Below are positions 31,133 to 42,134 of a DNA stretch of 64,000 nucleotides, one piece after another. Within the stretch, counting starts at the first letter, position 1. Each line of letters opens with the position of its first letter. The notes under the pieces were generated by a model, which saw nothing but the letters and a program-made list of their open reading frames with translations, was not told the DNA's origin and did not search any database. Both the position numbers and the translations under genes were made by a program. Location: assembly GCA_021464245.1 (NCBI GenBank), contig JADCRB010000025.1:630659-694658 (forward strand), written 5' to 3'. Source of the DNA: Carallia brachiata. Its lineage: Eukaryota; Streptophyta; Magnoliopsida; Malpighiales; Rhizophoraceae.

Positions 31133-31480
31133 GAGGAAAACGATGTGCATGTAGATGTTTATTTAGGTAACACATTGATAGATAGTTATGAAAGGTGTGT
31201 CTGATGGCTTTGGCACAAAAAGTTTTTGATGAGTTGTAAGAAAGGAATACAATTTCTTGGAATGCCATGATAACTGACTATGCAAAAATGGGGGATTTAG
31301 TTGCTGCAACCGAACTTTTGATGAGATGCCCAAAAAGAATGTCATTTCTTGGACTTACAAAAGCATCCCTAGTCACAACATGTTTACCAACGTTGAAAAT
31401 GTTACAACTAACATGCTGCCTTACACCTAGTTTGCTTTGTTTATTGAGACCATGTTTAGGCAAATATAGTTGTATAATAT
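31133..31480 (+). pseudogene. PPR protein pseudogene, 3' part
   Basis: This continues the reading frame interrupted at 25931: EENDVHVDVYLGNTLID, then degraded repeats FDEL-stop-ERNTISWNAMITDYAKMGDLVAATEL, a one-base loss near 31318, and EMPKKNVISWT in another frame. The PPR signature fades after about 31370. No E or DYW domain is visible. Confidence 0.8.
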
Positions 31481-32424
31481 TTTAATGTTACAATAGCAAT
31501 GAAATTCTAGTTTTCGTATTTGTTGAATTTATGTTTAAAGTTCATATATTTATCTAATAGAATTCTGGTTCTAGTGTCCATTGAATTTGTGTTTGAATTT
31601 AAATCTTGTATTAGTTGATCATAGTTAAACTGATGTTAAGATTTGTTGTTGTTTCTGCATAATAAAGCAAAAACTGAAAATTTTGTTTGATTAGGAGTCC
31701 TTTTGGAACACAAAGTAACATGGTTTGTACTTTGTACATGCATTTGTAAATTGGGTGTTTGTCTCTTTAGAGTATAAAGAGATTATTTTAACAGAAACTT
31801 GCATTTGGCGTGTAAAGAGAATTGTACTACTAGGGAAAGAGAGAGAGAGAAGAGAGAGAGGGAAGGGAGAGGGAATAGAAAGAGACGAAGGGGGAGGGAG
31901 AGAGAGAGAGAAGATGGAGGAAGGGAAGGAGAATGGGAGAGAGGAGTGAGGAAGGGAGATAAGAGAGTAGAGTGAGAGAGGAGGGGAGCAAGGAGAGGGG
32001 AGGGGGGGTAGAGAGAGCGATGAAGGAAGAAAGAGAGGAAAGAGGGGGGAGAGAGATAGAGGAGAGGGAGAGGGAGAAGAGAAAGAAGGGAGGGAAAAGA
32101 GTATGATCGTTAGTTTAACATAAAAAATAATTTTTAAAAAAATTTATTTTCTTATATATGCATCAAAGATAGGAAAATGAATTTTATAATTCTATGTTTG
32201 AAACAAATGTTAGAAAAGAATTAATTTTCTAAGAAGGTAAATTTTTTAAAATTTTTTTATAGAATGTTGTTTTTTAGCAAAGTAAATAGAACCTTAGTTT
32301 ATTCTCTTTTTCTCTCTCACTTTAACATTTCTCTCTCACTTTAACGTGCATCCGCTGATGCATTTGTGCCACCCCAATACTTCAAATTGTTAAAGAATTG
32401 TTGAAAGGTGAAGTAAGTTTTAGG
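31481..32424. other. Intergenic sequence with a GA-rich tract
   Basis: The segment 31835-32100 is nearly pure purine on the plus strand (GAGAGA, GGGAGA and GGAAGG units), a degenerate microsatellite. Outside it is AT-rich non-coding sequence. An open frame at 31725-31949 is an artefact of the repeat. Confidence 0.75.
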
Positions 32425-32432
32425 CTTTTAGT

Positions 32433-32934
32433 TAGAGGTGTCAAAAGTGACATGATCCGATAATTTAATTGAACCCACTTGAAAATTTTGATCAGGAATT
32501 CGACTTTTCTACCCGAATCCAAAAGTGACCCGAACCTGAAAATGACTTAAAAATTTGAGTTGAATCGGATTGGATTTGATCACTTGTTGGGTTAAAAAAA
32601 AGTGAAAGACTTTTATCTTTTTTAAGTATTAATTAGTACATTTTTCGTAGAGTGTGTATATATATATATTATATGACAAAAAAAGCTAAATTTAGACATT
32701 TAGTTCATTACAAATGGTTTTTGATGTGATTGAAGTATTTTACTTTAGTGAAAAGTGATTTAAAAAAAAAAAGGTTCAGTTCAAATTCGACTTGAATTCA
32801 ACCCGAACTTAAAACGACCCAACCCGAATCCGAACCAAATGTAACATGACTCAAAAGTAACCCAACTAAAAATGACTCAAACAAAAAACAATCCAACTCG
32901 AACCCTGACCTAACCCGACTTTTTGACACCTCTA
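32433..32934. mobile_element. hAT-type MITE with TAGAGGTGTCAAAA ends
   Basis: Terminal inverted repeats are TAGAGGTGTCAAAA on the left and the exact reverse complement TTTTGACACCTCTA on the right. The flanking octamers CTTTTAGT (32425-32432) and CTTACAGT (32935-32942) match at 6 of 8 positions, as expected for an aged 8-bp hAT target duplication. Subterminal sequences are rich in CGGGT/ACCCGA motifs. Length is 502 bp and there is no coding capacity. Confidence 0.8.
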
Positions 32935-32942
32935 CTTACAGT

Positions 32943-33833
32943 TGAAGTGAGCGAGAATTTGGTTGTAGTGAAAGATTAAAAATCTTTGGAAAGAGCATAG
33001 GTAGAGTCGTGGACACTTGTCACATATTGATCCTAAAGAGTCAAGCTTGGAATGTGAAGTCGGGTTCTTCTTGGAATCGTTGGACTTTGGAGAAGTACAA
33101 TATTTCTGAAATCTATTGAAGCTGAATTAGTCCAGCATTCATGGCTTTATATCCAGAACAACATTTCAAAGGCTTCATTTCAAGTTATAGATAAATGCTC
33201 TTAATCACTCATATATTGTGCTTTATACTCTTTTACTTTAATTTTGACGTTTAAATTTGTCATTTTGGTAAGTTTTTCAAACTTTCAAAGTAGAGATATG
33301 TCAAGATCGTTCATTTTGGATTTTGGCTATTTATTAAACTTCTTAGAAATTCTTTGATTTTCTTGTTGGCCTAAAATAGTTAGTGTTACCCGCCATAACT
33401 ATGTTGCAGCAGTTGCAATCTAGTTCCATCCATGCATTTGTTACAGATAATGGACAGATAAACATATTGCTAGTATAATTTGATTAGGGATCTGCAATAG
33501 TAGAGTGAAATTATCTCCTCTCGGCCTTGCAAATTTGAATGCAATTGTTACCAACAATTTTTGATACAAACTAAGTTCCACAAACACCGTTAATAAATTC
33601 TCTCTTCTTGGCCTTACAAATTGGAATGCAATTATTGCCAATAATCCTGGATACAAATTATATTCCACAAATAATGTTAATCCATTTTTTATTCCCTCTG
33701 ATAATTTCCTTGCGCTTGTCTCATGTAAATCATCATAGTACTTTGTTCTCTATCCTTTAATGATCTTGATTTCGGTTTCGCATTGCGTAACCAACCGCTC
33801 TGGATCATCTTGCCCTTGTTTTTATTATGTCCG
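32943..33833. other. Intergenic sequence with a diverged tandem duplication
   Basis: A segment of about 85 bp around 33517-33600 is repeated in tandem (33603-33685) with about 75% identity. Both copies share GGCCTT.CAAATT, GAATGCAATT and TTCCACAAA. No gene is seen. Confidence 0.6.
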
Positions 33834-34104
33834 TGTACGAAATATTCTAGTATAGAATCTCATATTAACACTAGAACCACAAAAATAAATTGAATACATA
33901 GAAGAATTAAACGTACTTATTATCTTATATAGCAAAAATTGATGATGAATATAAATTGCAGTGTTACATGCGCTAATAAGTATGTTAGAGATCAGCGTCT
34001 TCCTCTCCTATGCAGTCGGCAACCTTCAAACTGTACATCTGATCCAATGTTAATAAAAATAAAAAATTTAATTAACTGCAGTCCAAATAAGAAATATTCT
34101 TACA
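33834..34104 (-). repeat. Copia 3' LTR, internally deleted
   Basis: It starts (minus strand) TGTAAGAATATTTC and ends ATTTCGTACA. Relative to the other LTR it lacks about 200 bp around 34025, where the other copy has the stretch with TGTGTGGAAAGGAGACC and AGGCCCAAGCCC. Confidence 0.8.
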
Positions 34105-34739
34105 TTCTTTCATTTGGATAACATTAATTGGCTTCGTCAATTTTGAAAACAAGCTAAGAATATGCTCCCGGATTAAAAAATAACTTTAGTGGCCACCAAA
34201 TAAATTATAACTTCAAAAATTTACCTTAAAACATAATTGGGTCCAATGAGACATTCAATTCGAATTATGGACGATGATATACTATTTATTCGTATAATAC
34301 ATCCATAATCACAAAAGCAAACAAACTCATTGACATGATCATAACAATGTGTAGGTGTAGTCACACTTATAGTACATCTAAGTAATCCTTCTATGCTATT
34401 ACGTGAAAAGTCCTCATTGTGGTCTTTCATACAAAAGCCACTATAAATAAAAGTACATCTCCATAAGGAGATAGTTGCATCTAAAAAATACATCCTCCCT
34501 AAGAGACAATTGCAGTTTAAAAACACATCTTCCCAAAGAGACAACTACATTTCACAATTATACGAAAGCAAATAATGTTTTCACCAAGAAAACAATCACA
34601 TCTCGAAATAATATTTACTTTATGGATCCATCAATAAACATTAAATTTCAAAATTCACATCACAAAAGTAATTATATCAAAACAAATAATAAAGGCAACA
34701 CTCCTACTAACCAACTATATCAAAAGAAATCAAAACACC

Positions 34740-35010
34740 CAAATTTTTAACATGTTGTTTGAAAACAATAAGTGCAACAACATTGGTTAGTGCATCTGCT
34801 ATCATATTATCAGTCCAAATATGTTTAACAAGAATGTCACCATTCTTAACCTAATCTTTGACTGTAAAATACTTAATCTCAATGTGTTTGGAACCATTGG
34901 ACATTTTATAATTCTTAGACAATTTCACAACAGTTGAATTATCACAATAAATTCTCAATGTCTAGAGACGGAATTCATTATCTTCAAACTAGAAATAAAA
35001 TTTTTGAGCC
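34740..35010 (-). pseudogene. Copia RNase H remnant
   Basis: The minus-strand translation includes LRIYCDNSTVVKLSKN, SNGSKHIEIKYFTVKD, a stop, VKNGDILVKHIWT and DNMIADALTNVV. These are the conserved YCDN, KHI and ADxLT segments of the C-terminal RNase H domain of copia polyproteins. A stop codon and further decay upstream prevent expression. Confidence 0.85.
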
Positions 35011-35019
35011 ATATTGCAT

Positions 35020-35425
35020 GTGTTCCAACACTATAATAAGCAACAAACTTTACTTACATGATTGAACAAGCAGTAAGTGTATGTTTTACACTTTCCATGA
35101 AACTGCTCTGCTAGCCAAAAGAAATACATATCTGAATGTGGATTTTATATTATTAGTACAACCAACAAAACATAATCTAATGTACCAACCATCTCAAGAT
35201 CATTGACCCTCTTATAGACAAGCATTTAATTTTTATTTTCTGTAAAATGCCGTATCATTTTCTTAACAGTATCTAATGCTTATCACTTAAATTAAGAAAG
35301 GTATCTACTAAGCACACTCATAAGAAAAGATAATTAGACCTAATGTAAACTTGAGCATGTATCAAACCGCCAATAGCACTAGAATAAGGTCTGCGCCTTA
35401 ATTAAACTTTTCTAAACTTTATTTT
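35020..35425 (-). pseudogene. Copia reverse transcriptase C-terminal remnant
   Basis: Broken minus-strand frames upstream of the RNase H domain contain pieces such as SAIGGLIHAQVYIRSNYLF, expected in the connection between reverse transcriptase and RNase H of Ty1/copia. The catalytic YVDD region was not found in readable form. Confidence 0.6.
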
Positions 35426-36165
35426 GACAAGCATTGATTTGTTAAATTTATTACCTTTAGCAATAAAAACATACCCAACAACTGTTTAGATTTGTCTCTA
35501 TGGATACTAATTCTCAGACAAGACAAACTTAATCTCAAGAAGTAGATTGACATCATTACTAGCAAGTAAGATATTATCTACATAAAAACAAAAATAATGA
35601 AAGTACTCTCACAAACCTTGAGACATACATTAATTCTCACTATTCTCAACAAAATCCAAAGAGAAAATGACTTCATCAAACTTTAAATGTCACTGTCTGG
35701 ATAACTTTCTAAGACAATAAATTGACTTTCTTAGCTTGCACACCAAGTGCTCATTTCCACTTTCAACAAAATTCTCAAGGTACTACATGTAAGCCTCTTC
35801 ATAAAGATTTTCATTCAAGAAGTCGTTTTAACATCTATCTGATAGAGTTCTAAATCATAATGATCTAGTATGGTCATAATAATTTTAAAAGAATCCTTTG
35901 AGAAATTGACGAAAAGTTTCTTTAAAATTTATTCCCTCCTTTTTATGTGAAATCCTTTGGCTAGTAATCTAGCCTAGAATTGCTCTATATTACCCTTAGA
36001 ATCTTTTGACTTTGAAACGCCCATTGAAAACCTATGAATTTAAACCTATCTAAAATCTCTGCAAGCTCCCACACTTTCTTAGAATGTATGGATTGAATTT
36101 TCTCATGCATAATCTTATCTACATACTAAATTGTTCACAGAACAATATCATAATAGGTCGACAGC

Positions 36166-36620
36166 TTACTCAATACCATAATCTATCTCACTTAGGTTCA
36201 CAACAAAACCATTTGAAATTACAGGACATCTCACCCTTTTAGAATGCCTAATAGGAATAGGAGCGGTTACAGTAGCCTCTATAGGTTCAAGTAAATCATT
36301 TAAAATATTCTCATGGTATTGTATACTGTGTATTATATTAACAAGTTGATATACCACTTTCTCATGTACAAAAAGTATGAGAAAAATTGTTATGTGTCTT
36401 TCAAAACAATTCCACTATATGCAATCTATTAGGATCAAACATCATCTTAAGGAATTTCGTGACCAATGACTCAACAATTTTATCCTTTGGGGAGGACAAT
36501 AGATCTTTAATCTTAGAGCCACTAAAATATCCAATAAAATAATACCATATATTTTTATGATCTAATTTAGATAATATTGGATCATAAATTTTCCCCTCAG
36601 TAGGATTTCCATACTCTAAG
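36166..36620 (-). pseudogene. Copia integrase C-terminal part and integrase-RT spacer
   Basis: The minus-strand translation of 36420-36610 reads PTEGKIYDPILSKLDHKN followed by WYYFIGYFSGSK, the GKxYxP..KLD..YFIGY motif of the copia integrase C-terminal region. Next, 36166-36357 is an open stretch with IRHSKRVRCPVISNGFVVNL, the proline/arginine linker that precedes the reverse transcriptase in these polyproteins. Confidence 0.8.
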
Positions 36621-38290
36621 ATTATTTAAACTAAGATTTTAACCTTTAGGACATACATCGGTAAATTGATTGTACTCATCCTAGACCTAACCTATCTAAC
36701 ATGGTACAATTTTGCCTCTCAGCATCCCATTTTGTTCAAGAGTCCCCGGTATAATAAATTGGGAAACAATTCCACAGTCTTACGAGTACATGGCAAAAGG
36801 TCTTATGAACTGACCTGTGTCGTCAGTTCTATCATAATACCCACCACCACGTCAGATCGCATAGTTTTAATCTCTTTTGTCACATTCCTTTTCCACCTCA
36901 ACCTTAAAGATTTTAAATTTTTTAAGTGATTACAACTCATCACTTATGAGGTAGACCAAGCAATAACGAAAGAAGCCATCTATTAAGTTTATGAAGTACT
37001 TGTTTTCACATATAGTGTTTTTAAGAGGACTACTTATAATAGTGTGAATTATTTCAGGATTCTTTAGTACAAGTAAAATTGACATCTTTCCCCTAAGACA
37101 ATCAACACAGTCACTCTCAGAGTTTTGAAGACATAAGATGACATTTTTTTTTACTAGTCTGTTTAACCTTTCTTTTCAAATGTGACCTAAATATTTGTGT
37201 CATTGAAAATAAAAATTTTCTCTATTCTCTATTATATATACATAGATTGACTTTATCTCTACTTAACTTTTGCTTGCTTTTGAACCCTTTTTAAATTATT
37301 AATAATATGGATAGATGTAGCAGAGTCAATTCACTAAGAATTGAAATAAACATCTATCAAACTGAATTCAAAACAAACAGAATTCAAAGCAAACAAAAGT
37401 AAAAAATTACCTGATTAATTATTTGTATTTTTTCTTTCGAGATAATTTTTATAGGCAAAGCAGTCTTTTTCCTATAACCAATTTTCTTACAAAACTAACA
37501 TTCATCTTTCATTATCACAGGTTTAGGACCAATGTGCTGTTCGGGATTGTTTTTAAGACTACCCTATTCTTTAGACTCAAATTTTCTTTTATAAAAAAGA
37601 TTAATTCGGACGTGGCTGATTGACTAAATTCATACTCTCTGAAACCTCATGTTTTATTATACAGTCCTTCTATCTCTTATAATTTTCACCAGTTAGAGAT
37701 TCAATTACAAAGGATTGATTATTCATAAAAATAGCACATAGAGTTGAAGAAAAATGATAGTAGAATTTAACAAATATTGTAGGCAATAACAACAATTCAT
37801 ATTTAATCATTAGGAATCTCAAAGTATTATTACAAACTCCCATGTAAGTGAATAAGGTAATAAGCTCTGAAATTATTCCCAAAACAACAAGTTAAAATAA
37901 CAATGAACAGAATTGAAAAAATCCAACACCTATAGGCTGAAGGATTCCCAACTCATTCACTATTAAAATAACTTTGAGTTATTCAAATTAATAGACATAA
38001 TAACCCTCCGTGGGTAGATGATTATATGCACTAATTTAAACAACAAGAACATCTTAATATCACATAAAAATATTATTAATTTATTAAATGGCCACTGTGG
38101 TGACAAATATCTAATTACCCAACTCTATTCAAAATAGGGATCATACAGCAAAATTGCCCACACTAAAATTTTAGCTCAATATAATTTATTTGTGCAACAA
38201 AACACGAAACTATTAATTATGTATAATTTCACGACCACACAAAACCATCACAAGATATATAAAAAAATCAGTTTTCTAGATGCCACTAAC
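36621..38290 (-). other. Gag to integrase region of the copia element, heavily decayed
   Basis: AT-rich sequence between the integrase relic and the leader repeats should correspond to gag, protease and the integrase core. I could not recognise clear motifs in any frame. Short open stretches (36666-36929, 37423-37623 on plus; 37670-37882 on minus) have no recognisable features. Confidence 0.5.
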
Positions 38291-39278
38291 CATAATAACT
38301 TCATACAAGTTTTTTTTATATTATTTTTTTTATAAAACATACGAGACAATCAATTCAATATGATAAAATCATCTCAACAAGGCTACCCACCCGACAACAC
38401 ATGGTTAATTATCTATCCATATGTCGTTGGTGCCATAGCCGAGACCTCTTGGTTTTGTGCTTTTACAACATCTCGTGGCAAACACATTTTTTTTTTAAAT
38501 ATAATAAAATTTGTGAGATAATTAATTAATCTGGTACAACAATGGTACACATAGTACAACAACTCGATTCAACAAAATAAAAAACATTGTTGCATCAACC
38601 CGATTGCACACACATGAATAAATATTTATTCATAAACAGAAAAGGCAAGCAAGACTTTTTTTTTTTAATAATAAACCAACATGCTTCAGGTACATGGCAC
38701 ATGAATAATTAATATTCATGTGCCATACAACGCCTCATCAGCCGAGGGACAACCAATTGTTTTTACTTATTTATTTATTTATTTATTATTAACACACATA
38801 AACATATAAATAATATTTGTGTCCTATACACAACAAAATTGCAGCCAATCTAAGCAACTCCTTTCGACCAAGCAATTCCTTTTTTTTTTTTAATTTACCA
38901 AATATGCGATACAATTAGCTCAGTACAACGAAATACTTTATTGTTACCGAATATAGGAAAAGCAAGACAAAAGTCTCTTGGTCAATTGATATTACCAATT
39001 ATTATTCTAACATATACAAATGCATGTCACAACAATTGATGATTGCTATTGATTTCCATAAAACACTAAAACAAGCAAATGGTAAAGCTGAAGCTATGCT
39101 ACCAACGGCCAACCCCCTATCTCAGCTTTGCGGGCCGCCGCAAGGTGGAGACATAATTATTTACTTATTTGTTTATTTATTTTTAAAAAATAAATCAGTC
39201 TGTGAATCGTTCACAAAATCAAATGAATAAGTACACAAATCATCATTATTTGTTTTCAAATAAAGGCTCATGATATGA
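38291..39278 (-). repeat. Repeat-rich leader of the copia element
   Basis: Between the primer-binding site and gag, several diverged units recur. Each has a poly-T run followed by an A/T tract, then a TGxGATACAATTA-like block (seen near 38340, 38510 and 38905). Segments with ACATG..GCC and CCGAG occur near 38400-38450 and 38690-38750. A perfect 14-bp-arm palindrome lies at 38694-38726. The repeats are degenerate and unit boundaries are approximate. Confidence 0.45.
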
Positions 39279-39294
39279 CCACTTTGATACCACA

Positions 39295-39796
39295 TATACG
39301 AAATTTTCTAATCTAGAATATCATATCAACACTAGAACCATATAAATACAAATAAGAATTAGACATACCTCTTGTCTTCTATCGCAGAAATTGATGATAA
39401 ATATGGACTGCGGTGTTACATACGCTAATAAGCACGTTAAAGATCAGCATCCTCCTCTTCTACACAGATGGCAATAAAATGCATCTTCTGATGGGAAGAA
39501 TAGAATGCAACCCTCAAATTGTGTGGAAAGGAGACCTAACTCCTTATTTGTACTGTAACCCTAATTAAATCCACCCATCATGAGTTCAACAACAGGCTCT
39601 ACACCAAATAACAATAATAGGCCCAAGCCCAAGCTCAAAACACGTTCTAAATTTTATAGTACACACATAAGAGGTAAATATGACTCATTGGATCACTTTA
39701 TAATATTAGGTCTATAATTAAACTACACATTTGATCCAGTTTTAATAAAAATAAAAAATTCAATTAATGGCAGTCTAAATAAGAAATATTCTTATA
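39295..39796 (-). repeat. Copia 5' LTR
   Basis: 502 bp, bounded by TATACGAAAT (39295) and ATTCTTATA (ending 39796). Both ends are single-base variants of TGTACG...TTACA seen in the other LTR. It directly abuts the primer-binding site. Confidence 0.8.
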
Positions 39797-40023
39797 GGCC
39801 AAGCAATAAGAGCTTGCAATCAAATGGAAAATTCTCCTTCCTAGTTTATTGTTGGCATAACAGGGTTTTGTCTTTGTTCTGCTTGTTGTTTGATCTTGTC
39901 CGGAGGCAAACAAGAACATTTCCAAATTTACTCAAATGCTGCAAAAGAAAAAAAAAAAAAGGCACTCAAGCGTATCGTTGACTATAGTGACAGCAATAAT
40001 AGTGTCTGAAATGTCCCTCAACA
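39797..40023. other. Short intergenic gap between two LTR insertions
   Basis: It contains an A14-type run near 39946-39960 and no gene. Confidence 0.6.
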
Positions 40024-40028
40024 CCTTA

Positions 40029-40768
40029 TGTTGGAATATAAATGGTATTTTAAAAGGCATGAATCCTACAAAAAAAAAAAAGACACTGAGTATTATTTAA
40101 CAAGAGAGTATGAATAGAGATTAGAATCATACATGGGAAAGAGAAGTTAAGTTTTACTTATTTATAAACTAACATCTTCCTTATACTTTATAAAATAAAA
40201 GAATTATAAGAGATCTCGCGTAACGCAGACCCAGGCCCGATATGAGCAGGCCCGTGCGACCCTACGTGGTTGAGACTATTTAGAGATTTCAATCAAATTA
40301 ACCATTTTTGACTAGCCATTTTTTGGCTGTTGGAGAGCCAGCCATTACAGTCATTACAGACTATTGGAAAACTAATCATTATAACCATTAAATCCAGCCT
40401 TAATGCTAATTATTCTTTTTTATGTGACTTCATACCTAAACCACTATAAAAAGACCAATCAACTTTCTCTAAATGACACAACACTAACAATACTCTTCTT
40501 CGCCCTACCTACATTCTGAAATTTGTTGAGTTATTCAAGCTTATGTTATTTCTGTTACCTCACTTGTGAAGTGCACACCAGTGAGAAAGTCTGTTGTATC
40601 TTGGAAGGAGTATCGCCATCATACTTGTTGCACTGTGGCTATTTAGTACACTAGGCGCAAATTTAACCTTAAGGATAATGCATTTGCACATTTTTAGATT
40701 TTATATTTATCATTTATTTTATTTTGTTGCATCTATATTTTGTTTATTTTTCCCTATTATTACTAACA
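40029..40768 (+). mobile_element. Solo LTR related to the element in the PPR pseudogene
   Basis: 740 bp, starting TGTTGGAATA and ending TTACTAACA. It is flanked by the perfect 5-bp direct repeat CCTTA (40024-40028 and 40769-40773), so it is a complete LTR left after recombination between two LTRs. Its 3' third aligns with the LTRs at 25932 and 30501: TTACCTCACTTGTGAAGTG, TCTGTTGTATCTTGG.AGG and CCTTAAGGATAATGCATTTG. The 5' part is diverged. Confidence 0.85.
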
Positions 40769-40773
40769 CCTTA

Positions 40774-41499
40774 CAATTAGAGATAATAACTAATAATGCT
40801 AGATTAGGTGATCTTGCATACAAATAAAGGAATAAAAAGGAAAGGGTTTGTACTTTTTCTGATAGGTCCGGGTATCTAGACCGAGGAGTCTTGATACCAA
40901 AACTGAAGCCTTTGGAATAGGGAATTACGTTATGAGAAATTAAAGAGAAAGAAAGTTGTGTAAAAAAAATTGTTTGGATAGATGAGAAATATACGACAAA
41001 GAAAATGATAGAGAAAAAAATTAGAAAGAAAGTTGTGAGCGGAAAAGTTATGAGAAAAATACGTTATTTGGGTGGATGAGAAATATGTGAGAAAGAAAAT
41101 GATAGAAAGAATATAATGCGGTAATAATAATGTTTTTTCTTTCTTACTCTATTCTTTCCATCAAAACCAAACATAACATAATCTCTCACCCATTTTCCCC
41201 CTCTCCCATTGATTCACAGTAGCTAGTATGAGTATCAACCTCGAGTCAACTTCCTTTTTCCTATAATTTATGGTTAGGGAAAACAAGGAAAAAAAATTGA
41301 AGGGTGTTACGATGCAAAAGAAATCTAGTTGCTCAAATTGACTCTATTTTTATGAGAGGTATAAGTATATAATCGGAGGATTTTTAGCTAATTAACACGT
41401 TAAAATGTAAGGAGTATTATATTTTTTTTGGCAACCACACATCAATAAAAAGTGAAATAAAAAAAATTATTTTATTTTTTTTAGTCTGAAACTTCTGTA
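40774..41499. repeat. Intergenic sequence with a MITE-like purine-rich repeat
   Basis: The stretch 40935-41190 contains two imperfect tandem copies of about 90-100 bp. Each has AGAAAGAAAGTTGTG, then a TTTGG.T.GATGAGAAATAT block and AAAGAAAATGATAGA. It then turns pyrimidine-rich (TCTTTCTTACTCTATTCTTTCC), like an inverted end. This resembles hAT-type MITEs with TTTGGATGG motifs. No gene is seen. Confidence 0.4.
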
Positions 41500-41665
41500 T
41501 CTGGAAACCAATTGGATCTCGACTAATCCAGCTCAAGTCAAGTGGATTTATTAAAAGGGATAAAATTCTCTTGGTACTCATTTTTTGTATACAAGACTCG
41601 AATTTAAAACCTCATTTAATGGAAATCCAGATCTTTACCTTTTGAATTAACAGACGTTGGTATGT
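41500..41665 (-). mobile_element. tRNA-derived SINE-like unit
   Basis: On the minus strand it starts TACCAACGTCTGTTAATTC, has an A-box-like TTAATTCAAAAGG and a B-box-like TTAAATTCGAGTC about 40 nt later, and ends in GGATTAGTCGAGATCC. Its first bases match the unit at 4330-4480 (TACCAACGT), so both probably belong to one family. Ends are approximate. Confidence 0.45.
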
Positions 41666-41889
41666 TACTTTTTTATTATTACAAAAGCATATACACGTGC
41701 TTAAAAAATAAATACGACAGAATTTAAATTCGGTTAGAAAAATATGATTTATTTTTTAATCAAATATAAAAAATAAAAACCCCTTACACTTTACCGCCCT
41801 AATAAAATAAAAATCAGATACAAATCTGTCAAATGCTTATTTTTTTCCCTTTTTACATATGAAAAAAGTTAGTATCCATATTTTGGTAT

Positions 41890-42050
41890 TCAAATTTAGT
41901 ATTTATATTGTGACGAAGTTATTTATTGTTGTGACAAGACTTATTATTTTTATAATAAAAAAATCACATTATTTTTTATTATAAAAATAATAAATTTTAT
42001 TATAAAAATAAATAAATTCGTCATAATATAAATATTTAATATAAATACTG
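41890..42050. repeat. AT-rich palindromic MITE-like element upstream of UBP27
   Basis: The left arm contains AGTATTTATATTGTGACGAA. The reverse complement of the right arm contains AATATTTATATTATGACGAA. The interior is dominated by TTTATAATAAAA in both orientations and would fold into a long hairpin. It lies less than 100 bp before the UBP27 start codon, so it may sit in the promoter or 5'UTR. Confidence 0.6.
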
Positions 42051-42134
42051 ACTTATATATATTAGTTACATATTACTGCTGGAGTATTTATTGGAGTTGC
42101 CTCTAAGTGACTTGCGCTGTTTTTCAGAATAAAA

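Larger units (their letters stand above)
33834..39796 (-). mobile_element. Degenerate Ty1/copia LTR retrotransposon
   Basis: It reads right to left. LTRs lie at 39295-39796 (5', 502 bp) and 33834-34104 (3', with an internal deletion). A primer-binding site, TGGTATCAAAGTGG on the minus strand (39279-39292), lies just inside the 5' LTR, of the initiator-methionyl-tRNA type. Pol remnants appear in copia order: integrase C-terminal part, spacer, reverse transcriptase tail, RNase H. Flanking GTCCG and GGCCA match at only 3 of 5 bases, so the target duplication is eroded. Many stops and frameshifts make it inactive. Confidence 0.85.
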
